A stretch of DNA of 64,000 nt from Beverwykella pulmonaria (GCA_001599595.1 BCHH01000019.1:126411-190410); one strand, 5' to 3'. Positions 33,542 to 45,695 are shown, counted from the stretch's first letter. The notes: generated from the letters alone by a model not told the origin. Made by a program: numbers and translations.

Positions 33542-34110
33542 TTGGCGGAGTTCCTATTCGCTGCTCCAGCCCTGGAGGACGCCTTCCCACTTCTCCTTTA
33601 CCATTGGATTGTGCGTAGAGAAGAGCATATCAGCTTCTGGTGAATAAAGATTTTGATCCAATGCGCTGACGACGGGTATTGGTGGAATCCCTGCTGAAGG
33701 AGATACCGCGGTTGGCGTATAAGAAGCTGCCCTGCTTGGTTGTTATTCACTCTCTGGTGTGCCTGGAACTTTCTGAGTTGTGCCTGCAACATGGATACGA
33801 AGACAGCTACGATCAATACTACAAGGAAGGGATAGCTCTATGATTAGATCACCCGTCTATTACGAACATGTTCGGCGCGACCCGGCGACAGATAGCGTAC
33901 AACGCCGGGCCTAACCGTTGCAGCCAGTGATTTGTTAAACAAGCATTTAAACAAGCAGCATACAATAAACTTCACTGGGAGTCCTCCTGGCACGAAGAAT
34001 CTAAGTTTCACAAATATACCTTACGCGATGCCTTATTGGCCGACATCTATCTCAATCACTATGTTGATCGCGCTACTGCCACTTATGATACTTGTCATCT
34101 GCGCAGCCGT
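33542..34110 (+). pseudogene. Decayed partial tandem copy of the Clr5 gene
   Basis: Starting 12 nt after the stop of the intact gene, all three plus frames show segments parallel to its middle part. LAEFLFAAPALEDAFPLLLYHWIVRREEH matches AQFLFASSLLDDAFQLFLLVWIVRRGEI in pieces. ILIQCADDG matches ALIQCARSA. LVVIHSLVCLELSELCLQHG matches VLVRSLGCLELSYLFQQQG. Near 34003-34060, YTLRDALLAD matches FVLRDALLAL. Frame changes and in-frame stops (for example TGA after HISFW at about 33642) show it is non-functional. Residues differ enough that the duplication is old, not an assembly artefact. Confidence 0.75.
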
Positions 34111-35630
34111 CTAAGCTATGCGGAGAGTATATCCCAAAGGCCCTTGTGAGATATTTCATATAATGATATACGGAGGAAAACGGGCTCGTATTGGACAGGT
34201 TGCCCCAGAGGCACACAATATGTCTGGAGCGCCATGACGATCCGGAAGGGTCATGTCTGTCTTTTCGATCTTTTTGCAGCATGACCAGTCTTCGAATTGA
34301 CGAAGTATCTGGACCAGATTTCGTTCCTTATTTTGGTCCCAAAGGATACAGTGGAGGAAACAAAAAAAAACCTTGAGCGGCCGCCAGCTAATCAATTTCA
34401 ATTCTCAAGTTGGGTTGAGGACCTACGAAGAGCTCCCCGACTGCATTATTTTAAATATTTGAGGAGGCTTCGCGAGAGCTATAACTTCTTCTCTTATATT
34501 CGACATATTCCATGGGTCTTGGTTCCGATTGAAAGACTGTGCTCTAGGAAATAGTGTACTTCTGGCGGCGCTCAAAATGTGGGTTAGGAGACGCTTGAAG
34601 TCTTTGTCAACTTCTACGGGTGGAGCCTGATGATGTCACATGCTAATAGTAATGATGTAATCTGATACTTGAGGAGCGTCTGCTACGGGTTGTCTCGTTT
34701 GAGGTAAGCGTCGTGGGGATTGACTATTAGATGCCGGTATCATCTTTGCCAACCGCACGTAGTACGCTATGTCCTGGAGATTTCAATAGCATAACTTCTC
34801 AGATTAGTAGTGCTTTCGTATGTTAATAGTGAATTAATCGCATCCTACGTAGCGCAACCGTAACGGTACAAAATCCCGGTACGTCCCAACTCTACGCCTA
34901 CGGGTACGGAGTAACGGTGGAGACTTCAGGCATAGGAGACCTATGCACCCTCTAAATTTGATCTGCCAGTTCACTTAATTAACTTCTTACAACTCACTAT
35001 CACAGTTAATTCTTCTATTCAACCTCACGACTTAGTACACTTTTAAAATCAAGTCCTGTACAAAACGCCCTATAGTTATTTTACTTCCGTACGTCACATG
35101 TGGCTGATACGTTCACCTAGGCACCGAGCATCGTAATTTCTTTCTTTCTCAGACATATTGGCGAGTTGGAAGGTAGAGCCAGCAGACGCTGGTGGAGGTG
35201 TGGCTGAAGGAAAGCAATGTTTGATTTGTCAAGTCAGAATAGATTTAGTTGTACGGGCACATGATTGATTGCCATGCCTGCGTGAGGCCGCTCAAGCTCC
35301 GCAAAATAGCCAGCTGGGGATAGCCGCAAGAACAGGGGATGATTGGCCGGACATTTTGTAGGGAGTTCTCGTATGACAGGGATTTGAAAGAAGTGCAGCG
35401 TCTGCAACAGGTGAGGGTGGCTTTGCAAGCTACTGTATTACAGCTTATGGTGTGTGGTTATATCTGTTGTAGGAGGATATATCCACTTAAGAAAAAAAAA
35501 AGACCTTTGGCGGAGATATCTGCAAGCAAGACATGTCACCAAGAAGTTTGAACGGCATTTCAAGAGTATATCTCCGTCTCCTGTATATATTATGGCTCGA
35601 CATTCCATCAAAAGAGATACTGGACAAGCA
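34111..35630. other. AT-rich intergenic
   Basis: About 1.5 kb. Possibly further Clr5-copy debris up to 34555 (a frame with RLRESYNFFSYIRHIPW). From 34600 to 35300 it is AT-rich without coding signal. Confidence 0.45.
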
Positions 35631-38039
35631 TTAGCCCTCATTCCAGCCCCCAAACCCAACCTTATCAAATCCACTCACGGTATTATTCCAATTCGCATTA
35701 TCCAGCCACGTCAAAAAGTTCTCACTCTCCATTGGAATAGGCTCAATCCCCTCGAAGCCAGGCATATCGAAAAAACCCGGCCCAATCCCGCCCAACCCCC
35801 CCTGGCTCTCGTTCGCCGCGGGCTGATAATTCAGAACCTCGTCCAGGACTAAAGCAAGCATCTTGTTAAGCTCGCTGCACAGCTTGTGGTTCCCGTCGCC
35901 TGGGAGAATCACGGATTCCAAGCAGGATATGAGGACGGAGAGGTTGCGGATTAGGTCGGCGCGGGACACGGTGCTGGGTAAGGGCACGTTCTCGAGAGTG
36001 CAGCGGCGGAGTTCGAGAGCAAGGACGCCGGCGCTTGGCAGGCAGTAGAAGAGGATTATCGAGGGGTAGTGTCGTTGGATGTGGTATGTCTGATTTCTCT
36101 GCTTATTGAAGACCAGCACTGTCGAGAGGAGCTTCATTGAGATTTCGAGTAAGGCAGGGACTGCGATCTGCGTTTGTCGGCGCAGGATTCTTTGCATTTG
36201 GAATTCGAGATGCAAGTAGTCGAGGTACGAGGATACCATGCGCAGCGCGATGCCGGGTTGGAGCGTGTACCACGCCACGTCTTCGTCGTAGAGGTCGTAG
36301 CGCAGGTGCGACGGGACGGATTGCCACCAGAGGCGGCAGTCTGTGGATATTGATCTGCGTCAACGGTTAGCCATCGTCTATTTGATTAGAATGGGAGAGA
36401 GGGAGAGGAAGAAAGGACTTGCTGTAGCTTTTGTGCTATATCCTCATCTCGTTTCCCCGCAAGACTCTGCTCCAGAAACCTTTCTTTGAACTCGGATATA
36501 TGACCTCGTAGCTTGATCCACGACACAGCCCAGATATTCCCTTCGGTATCCCAGCCATCGCTGTCTAACCTAGAGAGCGTTTCCTCCACCAGTTCCGCAT
36601 CGGAGCTGGCGAGGATGTCGTCGTCCACGTCTAGTGGTTGTTTACGATCGCTATACCGATTCGACATCAACGGCGGACGTCCGTAAAAGGTCGCTAAGGT
36701 TTTATCGCTCCTGTAGACGGACGAGTAGATCCGTCTTCGGGCTTCGCGGAGGAAGAAGGGCTCGACGGAATTCTCTTCGCAGTGGATGCCCTCAGCGTAG
36801 AGTGCGGAGATGCAGTCTCCCATGCGGCGCCAGACACCGTGATCTAGATGAAAACCGTTAGTGCCTTAGGTAGGGACTAGGGACTGAGGACCCAAACAGT
36901 TGTCGCCGTAAAAGTTGCTCATTACAAGCATGTTACTGTACATCATCCAGATCATGATATCGTTGACTGCCCCATGCACCTGACAGAGACTGATGCAGTC
37001 ATTGCAAGCATGTATCAGATCCTCTATAAACACATCCTTGTCAATCCTCACTCCGTTCGCAAGAGCAAAGACGGGATCGTCTGGTGGCGTGAACTGGGCG
37101 ATGGACCCTGCAATACTCATCATGATACCCAGCGTTTCCCACCGGAGGTTCTGGCCAGTAAAAAGAGTGTGGAAGTCTGCAGCTTTCATAGTGAGAGGCA
37201 CCTTGAGGGGCCGAATGGTATTGCGTGTAATGTCAGTGTACGTGGCACATGCATCACTTCCGGTCTGGGAGAGCTGCTCGAGGTCTATGCGCAGCTGGGG
37301 GAGGGCGGATGTGAGGAGTGGTCCGACAAACACTGAAGCCTTGTTGACCTCGAAGTACATCTTGACCAGGTTCTCGATCAGAGAAAACGGGGAGAGCTTC
37401 GAGACAATTACTACGGCTATTCCCATCTGGCAGTGCCGACTTCCTGTCATGCGGGAGCTTATTGAAGGCGTAGCACTCATCGGCTTGGGCGGCTGCTCAT
37501 GCAGCGAATCCGGGATAGGATGCTCTTCAGCAAACACACTGGCGTAGCTTGTCGAGCCTAGATAGAAGCTCCTTGCCGACTCCGATGCACTCTGGGTTGT
37601 CCTCGCAGCGGACTCTGGAGGCGTTGGCCACATGTTGCCACCGGCAATGTCGCTCCGAAGTGTTGCCGTTGGGCTCAGGTGGAGCGACGGGCTGCTCCCG
37701 TGATCTCGCGATTCTCGCGTTTCGGAGTACCTTGGCTTTACACGTCGACGAGGCTCGGGTTGTTTACGTGGTGTTCCGGCTGGTTTGGTCATGGGCGCGG
37801 GATGCACGAAACACTATAGCACAACATCAACATAGCACGCAGAAAAAAGGCTCAATTAGGCATTCGAACTTGGTCTGCGATGCCGCGGGTCTGACACCTT
37901 TGGCAAATGGGTGTTGTGTGGTCGCATCGAATTTTGGATAGCCGACACGGTTCGCATGATCTGGACGGACAATGGTAAGACTCGCGTTGAGTGTCTCTCA
38001 AGTTGAGGCGCACCTGGGCTTTCCGTTTCTGCGCAGCAT
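35631..38039 (-). CDS. Zn2Cys6 transcription factor with fungal-specific TF domain
   Basis: Five exons: 38039-38014, 37960-37870, 37813-36898, 36843 to about 36480 (or 36419), and 36354-35631; about 706-727 residues. The 26-nt first exon encodes MLRRNGKP; spliced to the second it gives RSCEPCRLSKIRCDHTTPIC, then CQRC, and the sixth Cys comes from the start of exon 3 (CFVHPAPMTKPAG). This is a complete C-x2-C-x6-C-x6-C-x2-C-x8-C cluster, invisible in any single open frame. The fungal-specific regulatory domain follows (VKMYFEVNKASVFVGPLL, WETLGIMMS, REARRRIYSSVYRSDKTLATFYGRPPLMS, LDYLHLEFQMQRIL). Problem: the last junction. The obvious donor after AQKLQQ at 36418 is out of phase with acceptor 36355. 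An upstream donor at 36479 restores phase but removes about 20 good residues. Target genes unknown. Confidence 0.82.
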
Positions 38040-40637
38040 GATGCTGTGCGCCTGTGCGGAGTAGTGCTCGAGAAGGGGAGTTGCTCTTGCAAGGTGGTAC
38101 GTGCGATATCCGAGAGCGGATATCGTGAGATCTGATTAACCAAATGTAAATTGCAAACGAAAGAAAGAAAGAAAAAAAATGGGCAGGAGTCCACTGGGGG
38201 CTCCGTCTTTGTTAATGACTCCGAAAACAAAAGGATTTGAAGGTATCCTTAACTCCGCAGCAAAGATCGACATGATGGAATTTAGTCCGACGATAGGATC
38301 CTGTTGGCATGATTCGCTGCAGTTGGTAGCCTTACCAAGAATGACTAGTCTTCGGAGTACTCGGAGTACTTTTGTCCTCCCAGGTCATTTTTGTAAAGAC
38401 CTCAACATGACCAGGACGTTGTAGATAGTAGGTCCATAGAGAGTGGGCACGTTCAACCCAAGTGCAGCGCCCTACCAAGGCGTGCATGTTGCTTCGCTGA
38501 GGCCTCCTCTCTCTCTCTCTCTCTCTATTGATGAACACGGGGACGCTCATCGTGTGCGGCACATTCAAAGCCAGAACAGGGCATGCCGTCTCGTATAGGG
38601 CTAACCCTCAAATTAGAGGTGCGGCGGAGCGGCGCACGGCGAGGATGGATCCAGGAGGGCTGCGTAGAAAAGCCTTCAGCTTGCACGATTTGGCAGGCTG
38701 TTTCCTGAGTGCAGTTGTGGTAGTTACGGAGGTTGGAGCAAAGCCTTCCGCGTCGTCGTGGAAGGGCGAAGAGACGAAGCGAGGTCGTGTGTGGGCGGCT
38801 CGCTTCTGTGCTACTGTGTACGGTGCTTCCCCCGCCAACGCGGCTGGGAGCCGGGCAGCTCAAGCGAGAAGCTAAGAGGACCGATATAGCTCTGGATACC
38901 GCATTTCGTCACCTGCAAGGAAGGCTATGGAGGCTATAGCACAATACTTCCTCGTGATGGGTGCAAGAGAAACGCGTAGAAGGTCAATAATGTCCATGTC
39001 TCGTGGCTAGCTCTGGGTGGGAAGATATCATCGCACCACCAAAGGGCCTCTTCTCCCCCAAACAGCAGGGCGACGATTCCCCAAGAGGGAGGAATGTGCC
39101 GTACGCAATTACGTTACATATCTCTGGCGCAATTCCACTGCCTCGCGTATACCAATCGATGAATGGCTGTGGCATTCAACGCTCGCTGAGTAATCATGCC
39201 TTCCATTTGCTGCATCTCTCCCGACGGGGACGTCATCGTCCACGGTGTCTCGACTTTTAAATCTTCTGAAGCTTCTCCATACGTTGTCATTTCAATGCTG
39301 CCTAATAATTTTGAAGGGGCCTTGTTAAGTTTGATATGCTTGTAATCTCACCAATGGCCGCGGATGGAAAGCCTCTTTAGCGCCCAGCGAGGCAGAATCA
39401 GAAGTTGCGGTCAAGCCCTGAAGCGCAGCAGCAGCTTCCAGAAGCTGGCAGCTGTTCCCCACGCCTTTCGTCCCAGTCGGGATGCGCCGCTAGAGGCGCC
39501 ATCATGAGAGATCAGGTTGCCGCCACAAGCATCTGACACCGGGTTATCCACGGCTGAAACTGGACGGTGGCTCTGAAGCTCACCCTCACCCGTCGAGGGA
39601 TACGCCACGGCCGCTCTCTGCTGGCCATGTCACGAAGCCGTAATATCAGAAATGTATGTGTTGGCATCTCACAAATCTGCCGGATTCTGTAATGGTTGCG
39701 TCTTGCGTCTTGCGTCTGCGTCCCGCGTGCAACGGACCAAACACCTTTCATCGTTGGCGTCGTTTCAGCAAACCATTGGCTTGAGCTCCTCAAGCCCATG
39801 GCTTCTCCCACCCAAGTATGTCGCATGTGCTTTTGCAATTCTCAACCGGTCAAAGTGCAGCAGAGCCGCAGCGCTGCCAGCAGCAGCCAATTGCGGCAAG
39901 TCCATCACTCCCCCAGCCGCCATCCATCGTGTGATTCGTTTTAGGATGCTCGGCTTTTGATCGTCTCCTGGCTCGACGGTATGGCGAACGTGGCGCAGCG
40001 CGCTCCTTGGCCTGAGCCATGCCTGAGGCATCAAGAGCCCGGATCGTCCAACAAAGGCGTCGGTGTCGAGGACCAAAAGCCTGAGCAGGACCATTCGACT
40101 TGGTTCCTACACAGAGACCTCTTGCCTTACTGACCTGCCACCAGAGCTCAGTCTGAAAGTCTGATGTTTGCGGCGAGCGCGGCGTTTTGTGTGTTTGGCG
40201 TGGCTCGGATGCTGCTGTGCAGGTGTGCTGCAGCTAGCCCAAGAGCTGTGTGTGGCCAGGGCTTGACCGGTCGTCGCGGGGTTCATGAATTGCGCGCAAG
40301 AACTGTGTGGGACGAGCGTGGAATCCACGCCAGTTTGTTGAGCTGCTCTTCTCAGCCGCTTGCCCCAGTGAGATTGTTCATCTTGCTCCCTCTCCCTCGA
40401 CTCGAGTTAACCAGCCTTCACCGTTACTTGCTGGTACTTGCACGTTCCTTGTGGCCCTACCGGGCGAATACGACCTCACCCGAGCGCTGACAGACACTCC
40501 TCCTCGGGCCATCAGTCCTTCGGATCGGACGCTGGCGTATCCTTCCACGAGGCTTCTCGCAAGGCGACTGATGTGCAGTCGCTAGGTTTGCCCTGATCTC
40601 ACAAAAATCACTCCCGAGCGTCCCTGTCTGGCGCACA
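38040..40637. promoter_or_regulatory. 2.6 kb gene-free spacer between two divergent TF genes
   Basis: Contains both promoters and possibly a long 5' leader for the right-hand gene. Notable: a CT microsatellite at about 38507-38526 and a tandem CGGAGTACT x2 at 38353-38370. Several open frames of 60-115 codons (for example 38528-38875, 39512-39838) lack protein-like features and overlap each other on both strands. Confidence 0.5.
38507..38526. repeat. CT dinucleotide microsatellite
   Basis: About ten CT units in the divergent TF spacer. CT tracts are frequent in fungal core promoters. Confidence 0.8.
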
Positions 40638-43490
40638 ATGTCGACGTACAATCCGTACTGCCAGTATCAGGAGCAGCCTCAGAATTTATTGCCTTCAAAT
40701 GCGGTTCGACATTACCATGACACTCAACGATCCAAAACACCTACATCATCCTTGATCAACCACTCCGGGCTCTCGCCTGGCCCGCTCAGCACTCCGCCGC
40801 TGAGTCGCAATACTTCGCAACAGCCAGAGCAACATCCCGAGTACGCTCCTGAATATATGCCTTGGGACGATGGTGCCCCCAGCATCTCAAACTCTCCCAC
40901 ATCGGTTATGACACCCGACAACGACCCGTTCGATAACGACCCGTTCGATATCGACATGCAGGATGGATCCGAATCGATGCGCAACTTCTACGAAAACCAA
41001 AATGCAGCCATGTTAACCACGCAAGTGTCACCACAGGCGCATACCGCCATGGATTCAGACATGTTCTTCACTGATCAAGGTATGAACTCCCCACAAGGTT
41101 TCGTTCAATCGCGCTAAAATAAATCAGTCCTCGAAGATGTAGTTCAAGCTTCTGTTGCCTCCCACCAGCAACATTATCGCGTAGAATTCAGTATGCAGAG
41201 CCAGCCACCTCAAAATCCAATTGCATTTCAATCATACGATCCATATTACGACCATAATTACATTCACCAACCGCCTCGTCAAGACCCGTGGACTGGCGAA
41301 GGACCGCTACGGAATCCCAACGTACCCCAATCTGGTATGGCTGTCTTCGACCCTGAGTCTGACTTGATGGACTATACTGCTGATTGGAGAATGAACAACA
41401 CTGACCCCAATGACTTGGTCTCCCCCAATGAGCCCATAACGTCAACCCATGACAGTTTTTTTTGGGCTCCGTCTCAGAATCAAGCTCAGGCCTACCCGGA
41501 GGCTCATAATTATCACCAAACTCGAAGTTCCTGGGAGATTGGACTGGTGGTACCATCACCGTCGCCTGACTCCCAAATATTCGTGAACTACAATTCTAGA
41601 TCGCCACTGTTCACGGGAAGTTACACCACAGAGACTCAATTTCATCCACCGTCACCAGTGACATCATCAATTGGCCAAGCTGCGCTCTCTCCATATGAAG
41701 CACCCATCAGTCCTCAGGCTTCCGCGCCAAGTCCAGGAGGCTCAGAAGGCGTATTTTCGTCTTATCATTCGGATAGAGGTATGCCAGTAGACCCATACCC
41801 TAGTGAGCTGTTCAGGCCGCAACCTCCATCACTTGTTCAGGTGCAGCGTGCGCCCAGGACGGTTCCCAAGCTCATATTTGACCCTTCTGAGCTAGAGCCG
41901 GAGCCGGAGCCAGAGCCAGAGCCGGAGCCGGAACCTGAGCCTCGGCGCGCGCAATCCATCAGTGGCAGAGGAGCGGGTGGTCGCCCTGGTGGAAGAGCAC
42001 TCGGAACACATTTGGAGCCCAAGGTTGCCAAAGCGGCACATGATATGCGCAAGATTACTGCCTGCTGGCACTGCGTGTTGCAAAGAGACAAAGTAAGAAT
42101 TTGGACCTCCCTCTTCCTGAGGATTTTTGGATTGACGATTACTAGTGCGGTCCTGGTGACATCTGTGAACGATGCATGAAGCGCTCTCAACGGCCCAATG
42201 CCGACTGCGGGTTAGGCTGTTCCCGCATCAAGCTTGTTGAGCTGACGCAGTCCTTTCTTCCCACTCTTGTGACGCAGATGCACGAAGATTCCCATCTCAC
42301 CCACTTCGTCTCTCAGTATATTCGCCAGTGGCACAATGTTGAAATCACCATCTACATGACATGCGGCCAGTCCTCCATGCCAAGAATACCGGTCAAGGTG
42401 TACGAGTTCCTTCCGAAAGGTGATGAGCTATTGGTTCAGATCCAGTACAGAACGAACCCGGAAACACACCAGAGATATGCGTTGAAGAAGAGGAGTCCTG
42501 CGCTTGGTATGGTGCACATCAATCATAATGAAGAGAAAAAGTATGACAAGTATATCACCGACATAGTTGACCATCACCTCGACGCCTTTAGTCATCTGTG
42601 CTGGAGAGAAGACGACAATGATTTCCAGGAGAAGCTCTTCAGGCTTATGACAAGAGTCAAGCCAAAGAGCGAAGATGAGGTACATTTTTCTGGCCCCGAA
42701 TCATCCTCAACTTGACTAATGTTACCCTAGGGCAAACTCTTCCGCGAAGTCTTCCGTCTGATAGTGTGCACCTTCATCATGTCGCACACGCTCACCATGG
42801 CTGAAGAAAACAAACACCAAATTCTCTCCAAAATGCACTCCTACGGCGGCCCCCAGGAATATCCTGACAATATGACTTCTCCACGCATGACCAATCGCCA
42901 GCTCAAATACTTCTTCTCGCGCCTCCAGCGCACCATTATGTCTAACATCCTCAACAAGCTACAACAGATCTACAAGTCATCCAAGGGCTGCGACAAGTGG
43001 CTCGCGGCGTTCATCGTGGTGGTGGGTATGTGCATGGCCCACGAGGACCAACAGAAGACCATTCATCAAGTCATGGCGACAAGGGCCGTGACTGAGGGCA
43101 CGGATATGAGAGATGCGCAGGCGCGCGCAGATATTGCGTGCCGGGAAGTCGACGCGAAAATGGGTTTCATCGCGCACATCTTCCGGCTCAAGTACAACCG
43201 CAAGTGCAATCCTTTGCGTGACGCAGACCACGACTGGGAGCGCGAGGTTGGCTTTGGGGACGCGAGTTCCGTGACGTTTGTGCGGCAGGTTGCACAATTG
43301 GTCAAAGAGAATAGTAAGTCCCTCCCCCATACATGCATCATACTAAACAATATGAATCCAAGCTAACTATATCCGAATAGTCGACTTTCTTCAAGTACGT
43401 CAGAGCGTCAGTATCTCGGCCGCCAACCAAGAAAAATATACGTCGAGACTCGTAGGACACTTCTTACTTTCATTCTGGCTACCTTCATGA
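40638..43490 (+). CDS. Zn2Cys6-cluster protein with large C-terminal domain
   Basis: Exons 40638-41079, 41128-42092, 42146-42679, 42731-43313, 43381-43490 give 877 residues. The N-terminal ~470 residues are Gln/Ser/Pro/Asn-rich, ending in an (Glu-Pro)n run coded by a hexanucleotide repeat. The zinc cluster is interrupted by intron 2: ACWHCVLQRDK before it, CGPGDICERCMKRS after it, then further Cys in ADCGLGCSRIKL. The C-terminal ~400 residues are helical and conserved-looking (TLVTQMHEDSHLTHFVSQYI, VYEFLPKGDELL, RLQRTIMSNILNKLQQIYKS, FIAHIFRLKYNRKCNPL). This layout, Cys cluster in the middle followed by one long domain, is a recurrent Pezizomycotina type annotated only as C6 zinc-finger protein. 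Likely nuclear regulator. The last exon ends LLSFWLPS. Confidence 0.82.
41887..41943 (+). repeat. Coding hexanucleotide repeat (Glu-Pro)n
   Basis: About nine GAGCCG/GAGCCA/GAACCT-type units in the zinc-cluster gene encode an alternating Glu-Pro run. Likely length-variable between strains. Confidence 0.8.
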
Positions 43491-44999
43491 CACTATTTTC
43501 TACTTATTCTTACGTTTTTCCCTTCACCCATCCTCGTAGACGGCCAAGGCACCTATTTTTGGACATTGTCATTTGAGCCTCTGCTTTTACTCTCATCTTT
43601 CTTCGACCTACCATACATACGTACCAAAGCATGTATCCCATTATCAATTCTTCTCACGTCCTACATCATTCCAGCGCGACCGGCGTACGATATCCAGGAA
43701 CCGGGAGCGGATGGAAACGGAAACGGAAACGATAGGGACACCTATATGTGTTCGGAAGCACATCTTCTCTATATCTGTCGTTGTCACCTCTCGAGCGACG
43801 AACAAAAGAACGAGTATCACGACGTCGACGGCTGTCATGTTGCATGCATACTACTCATATTGTCGTTTCGCACATATCTATACCCTACACACCCTTCGCA
43901 CGACTGTCTTTTTACTTTGTATCTGCTTTTTAAAAAGATGAACGGGAAATGAGAATTGGAGGTTGAATCATAAAAGGGGAGGGGGATCTTTCCAAATGAT
44001 AGTAGCGTTCGTAGCATAGCGTTGTGTCTTGTAGTGCAAATAGTAGTCTTATTTTTCCTCCGTTGCGCGAGTGAACAGCGGCGTAGCACCACAAGTTAGT
44101 TTTCTTCATCTATCTACCTCGTACCGTCCTTTCGACATGAAAGCCAAGTCTACCCAATAATTACACAGAAATGGGAGCGAGCGCTTCTCGCGCTAAATTC
44201 GTTATGCAGCCTGAGGCGAGGTCTGCGTATAGTAGAGTGAGTGAGTGGCACAGTGTATTGAATGAAACCGGTGAGTATGGATCCCCACGGCCGCCGCAGC
44301 ACCGGTCCATTGCTAGTACCGCATCTACGCTTACATAGTACAAACTCTTTCCCGGCGTTTTCCTATTCGGGAACTCTGGTCCTGGTGCTACCCGCCAGCT
44401 ACGTGTCCAGGTTGTGTCGAGTGTGCCTTGTGACGAGTACTGTAGGCTTCAGTAGATATATTAGCTAGCTCTTTGCCTACTCTACAAAGCCCTCCCTGCT
44501 ATTAACTCGAAGCTCTAAGCTCCTCATTGCTGAGTTCCGCATGTAGTTCCGTTCTAACGACGTCGGCATTGCCCCGTGGGCATAAGCTTACGTACGTGGT
44601 GCACATCTCCTCGGCCCGGATACAATAGGCCATAGTAGAGGTAAGTAGGCTCGCGGGGCGTTAAAAAAAAAAAAAAAAAGGCTGGGCGAGTGAATTGCAA
44701 TCTGCAAATTTTTGCCTGGTAGGTCAAACACGTCTTCGCAGCGCACAGTCTATCCTCGTATACTCAATCGCCATAGTCTACATGTTCGATAATTGTGTAT
44801 GGGCAGGGACGACAATGCAATGAGTGTGAAGGACATGAATTAGTGTGGTGTACTTTTTTCAACTCATCTGCAATCGTGTATCTAAAAGCGTGGTGCTTGC
44901 CGTGGGGTATCATCCATGCATGCAACCCAATGTCCAAAACGCCATTTCCATGCTCACAAGTCCAGACCAGGAATCCCACGCACAATACTCTGTGTGTAT
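43491..44999. other. Intergenic
   Basis: 3' region of the zinc-cluster gene and 3' side of the Dph4-like gene. An A17 run lies at 44663-44679. Short frames around 43566-43952 on both strands are uninformative. Confidence 0.5.
44663..44679. repeat. Homopolymer A17
   Basis: Seventeen consecutive A residues in intergenic DNA, preceded by TT and followed by GGCTGGG. Too isolated to call a retroposed tail. Confidence 0.8.
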
Positions 45000-45695
45000 C
45001 TATCCCTCCTCGACATCAAACCCCACCCTCACACGGAGACTACACCCCCAACACCCCACCACGACCTCCTTCTTCCCCTCCCTCTCCACCTCTTCCAACT
45101 CCCTCTCCAGTATCCTAAACCCCGGTTCATTCCCGCACCTACAACCCCTCCTCCATTGCACTTTCCCTTCGCTCTCGACCATGTCGAAGTCACTCAGATC
45201 GAGCACCTCCAGCTCAGAGAAGCACTCGTTTGTGTATCGGTTGCGGTCGTAGGGGGACGAAGGAGGGAGAAGGCCTGCGGCGAAAGCGATTTGGAATTCG
45301 AGATTCGAAGAGCCGTACTCGAGCAGGGCTTCGTTGTAGCGCGCTAACAACCAGGCATCGTACTCGCGTTTCTGTGTAGACGAGGCGAGGACAGTGTATG
45401 CTTCCTTTACATCGTCGACAGTCCAAAGGCTCGCAGCGGGGGTGGAGGAAGAGGCGTGCTTGCCGCCGCTCGACGTCTCGTTGCCATCGCAACCGTCGCA
45501 AACTAGCAGCGTCTGTTCCTGCACTCCTAGCTTTTTAACAGCGAGATCTTCCTTCCTCCGCGCAGCCTTATCCGGATGCGCCCCCAATAGCGCCTTCTTG
45601 TACGCGCTCTTCAATTCCCTCTCCCCAATCCTATTTTCCCTTGGTACCGGAAGCTCGAAGCCGAGAACAGCATAGTAGTTTTTTGAATACGACAT
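45000..45695 (-). CDS. dph4: Diphthamide biosynthesis J-protein Dph4 (Jjj3-like)
   Basis: Single exon, 231 residues. An N-terminal J-domain starts NYYAVLGFELP, has the HPD triad at residues 40-42 (LLGAHPDKAAR) and continues, after an insert rich in Gly/Ser, to TVDDVKEAYTVLASSTQKREYDAWL. The C-terminal DPH-type (CSL) zinc-binding domain shows CRCG about 30 residues before CWGC. This domain pair defines Dph4, a co-chaperone with iron-binding ability that supports the first steps of diphthamide formation on elongation factor 2. The insert between J-domain helices III and IV (about residues 55-90, including a CDGCDG that adds two Cys) is longer than in yeast, from memory. The start ATG is followed by SYSKNYYAVLG, so no upstream exon is needed. 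Confidence 0.9.
   Translation of the reverse strand: MSYSKNYYAVLGFELPVPRENRIGERELKSAYKKALLGAHPDKAARRKEDLAVKKLGVQEQTLLVCDGCDGNETSSGGKHASSSTPAASLWTVDDVKEAYTVLASSTQKREYDAWLLARYNEALLEYGSSNLEFQIAFAAGLLPPSSPYDRNRYTNECFSELEVLDLSDFDMVESEGKVQWRRGCRCGNEPGFRILERELEEVEREGKKEVVVGCWGCSLRVRVGFDVEEG

Noticed and set aside
38528..38875. 115-codon plus frame in the TF spacer
   Set aside because: Arg/Ala/Gly-rich composition with equally long frames on the opposite strand; no splice signals or motifs.
43566..43952. Overlapping plus frames of 128 and 122 codons
   Set aside because: They lie in the probable 3' untranslated region of the zinc-cluster gene and no motif is seen.
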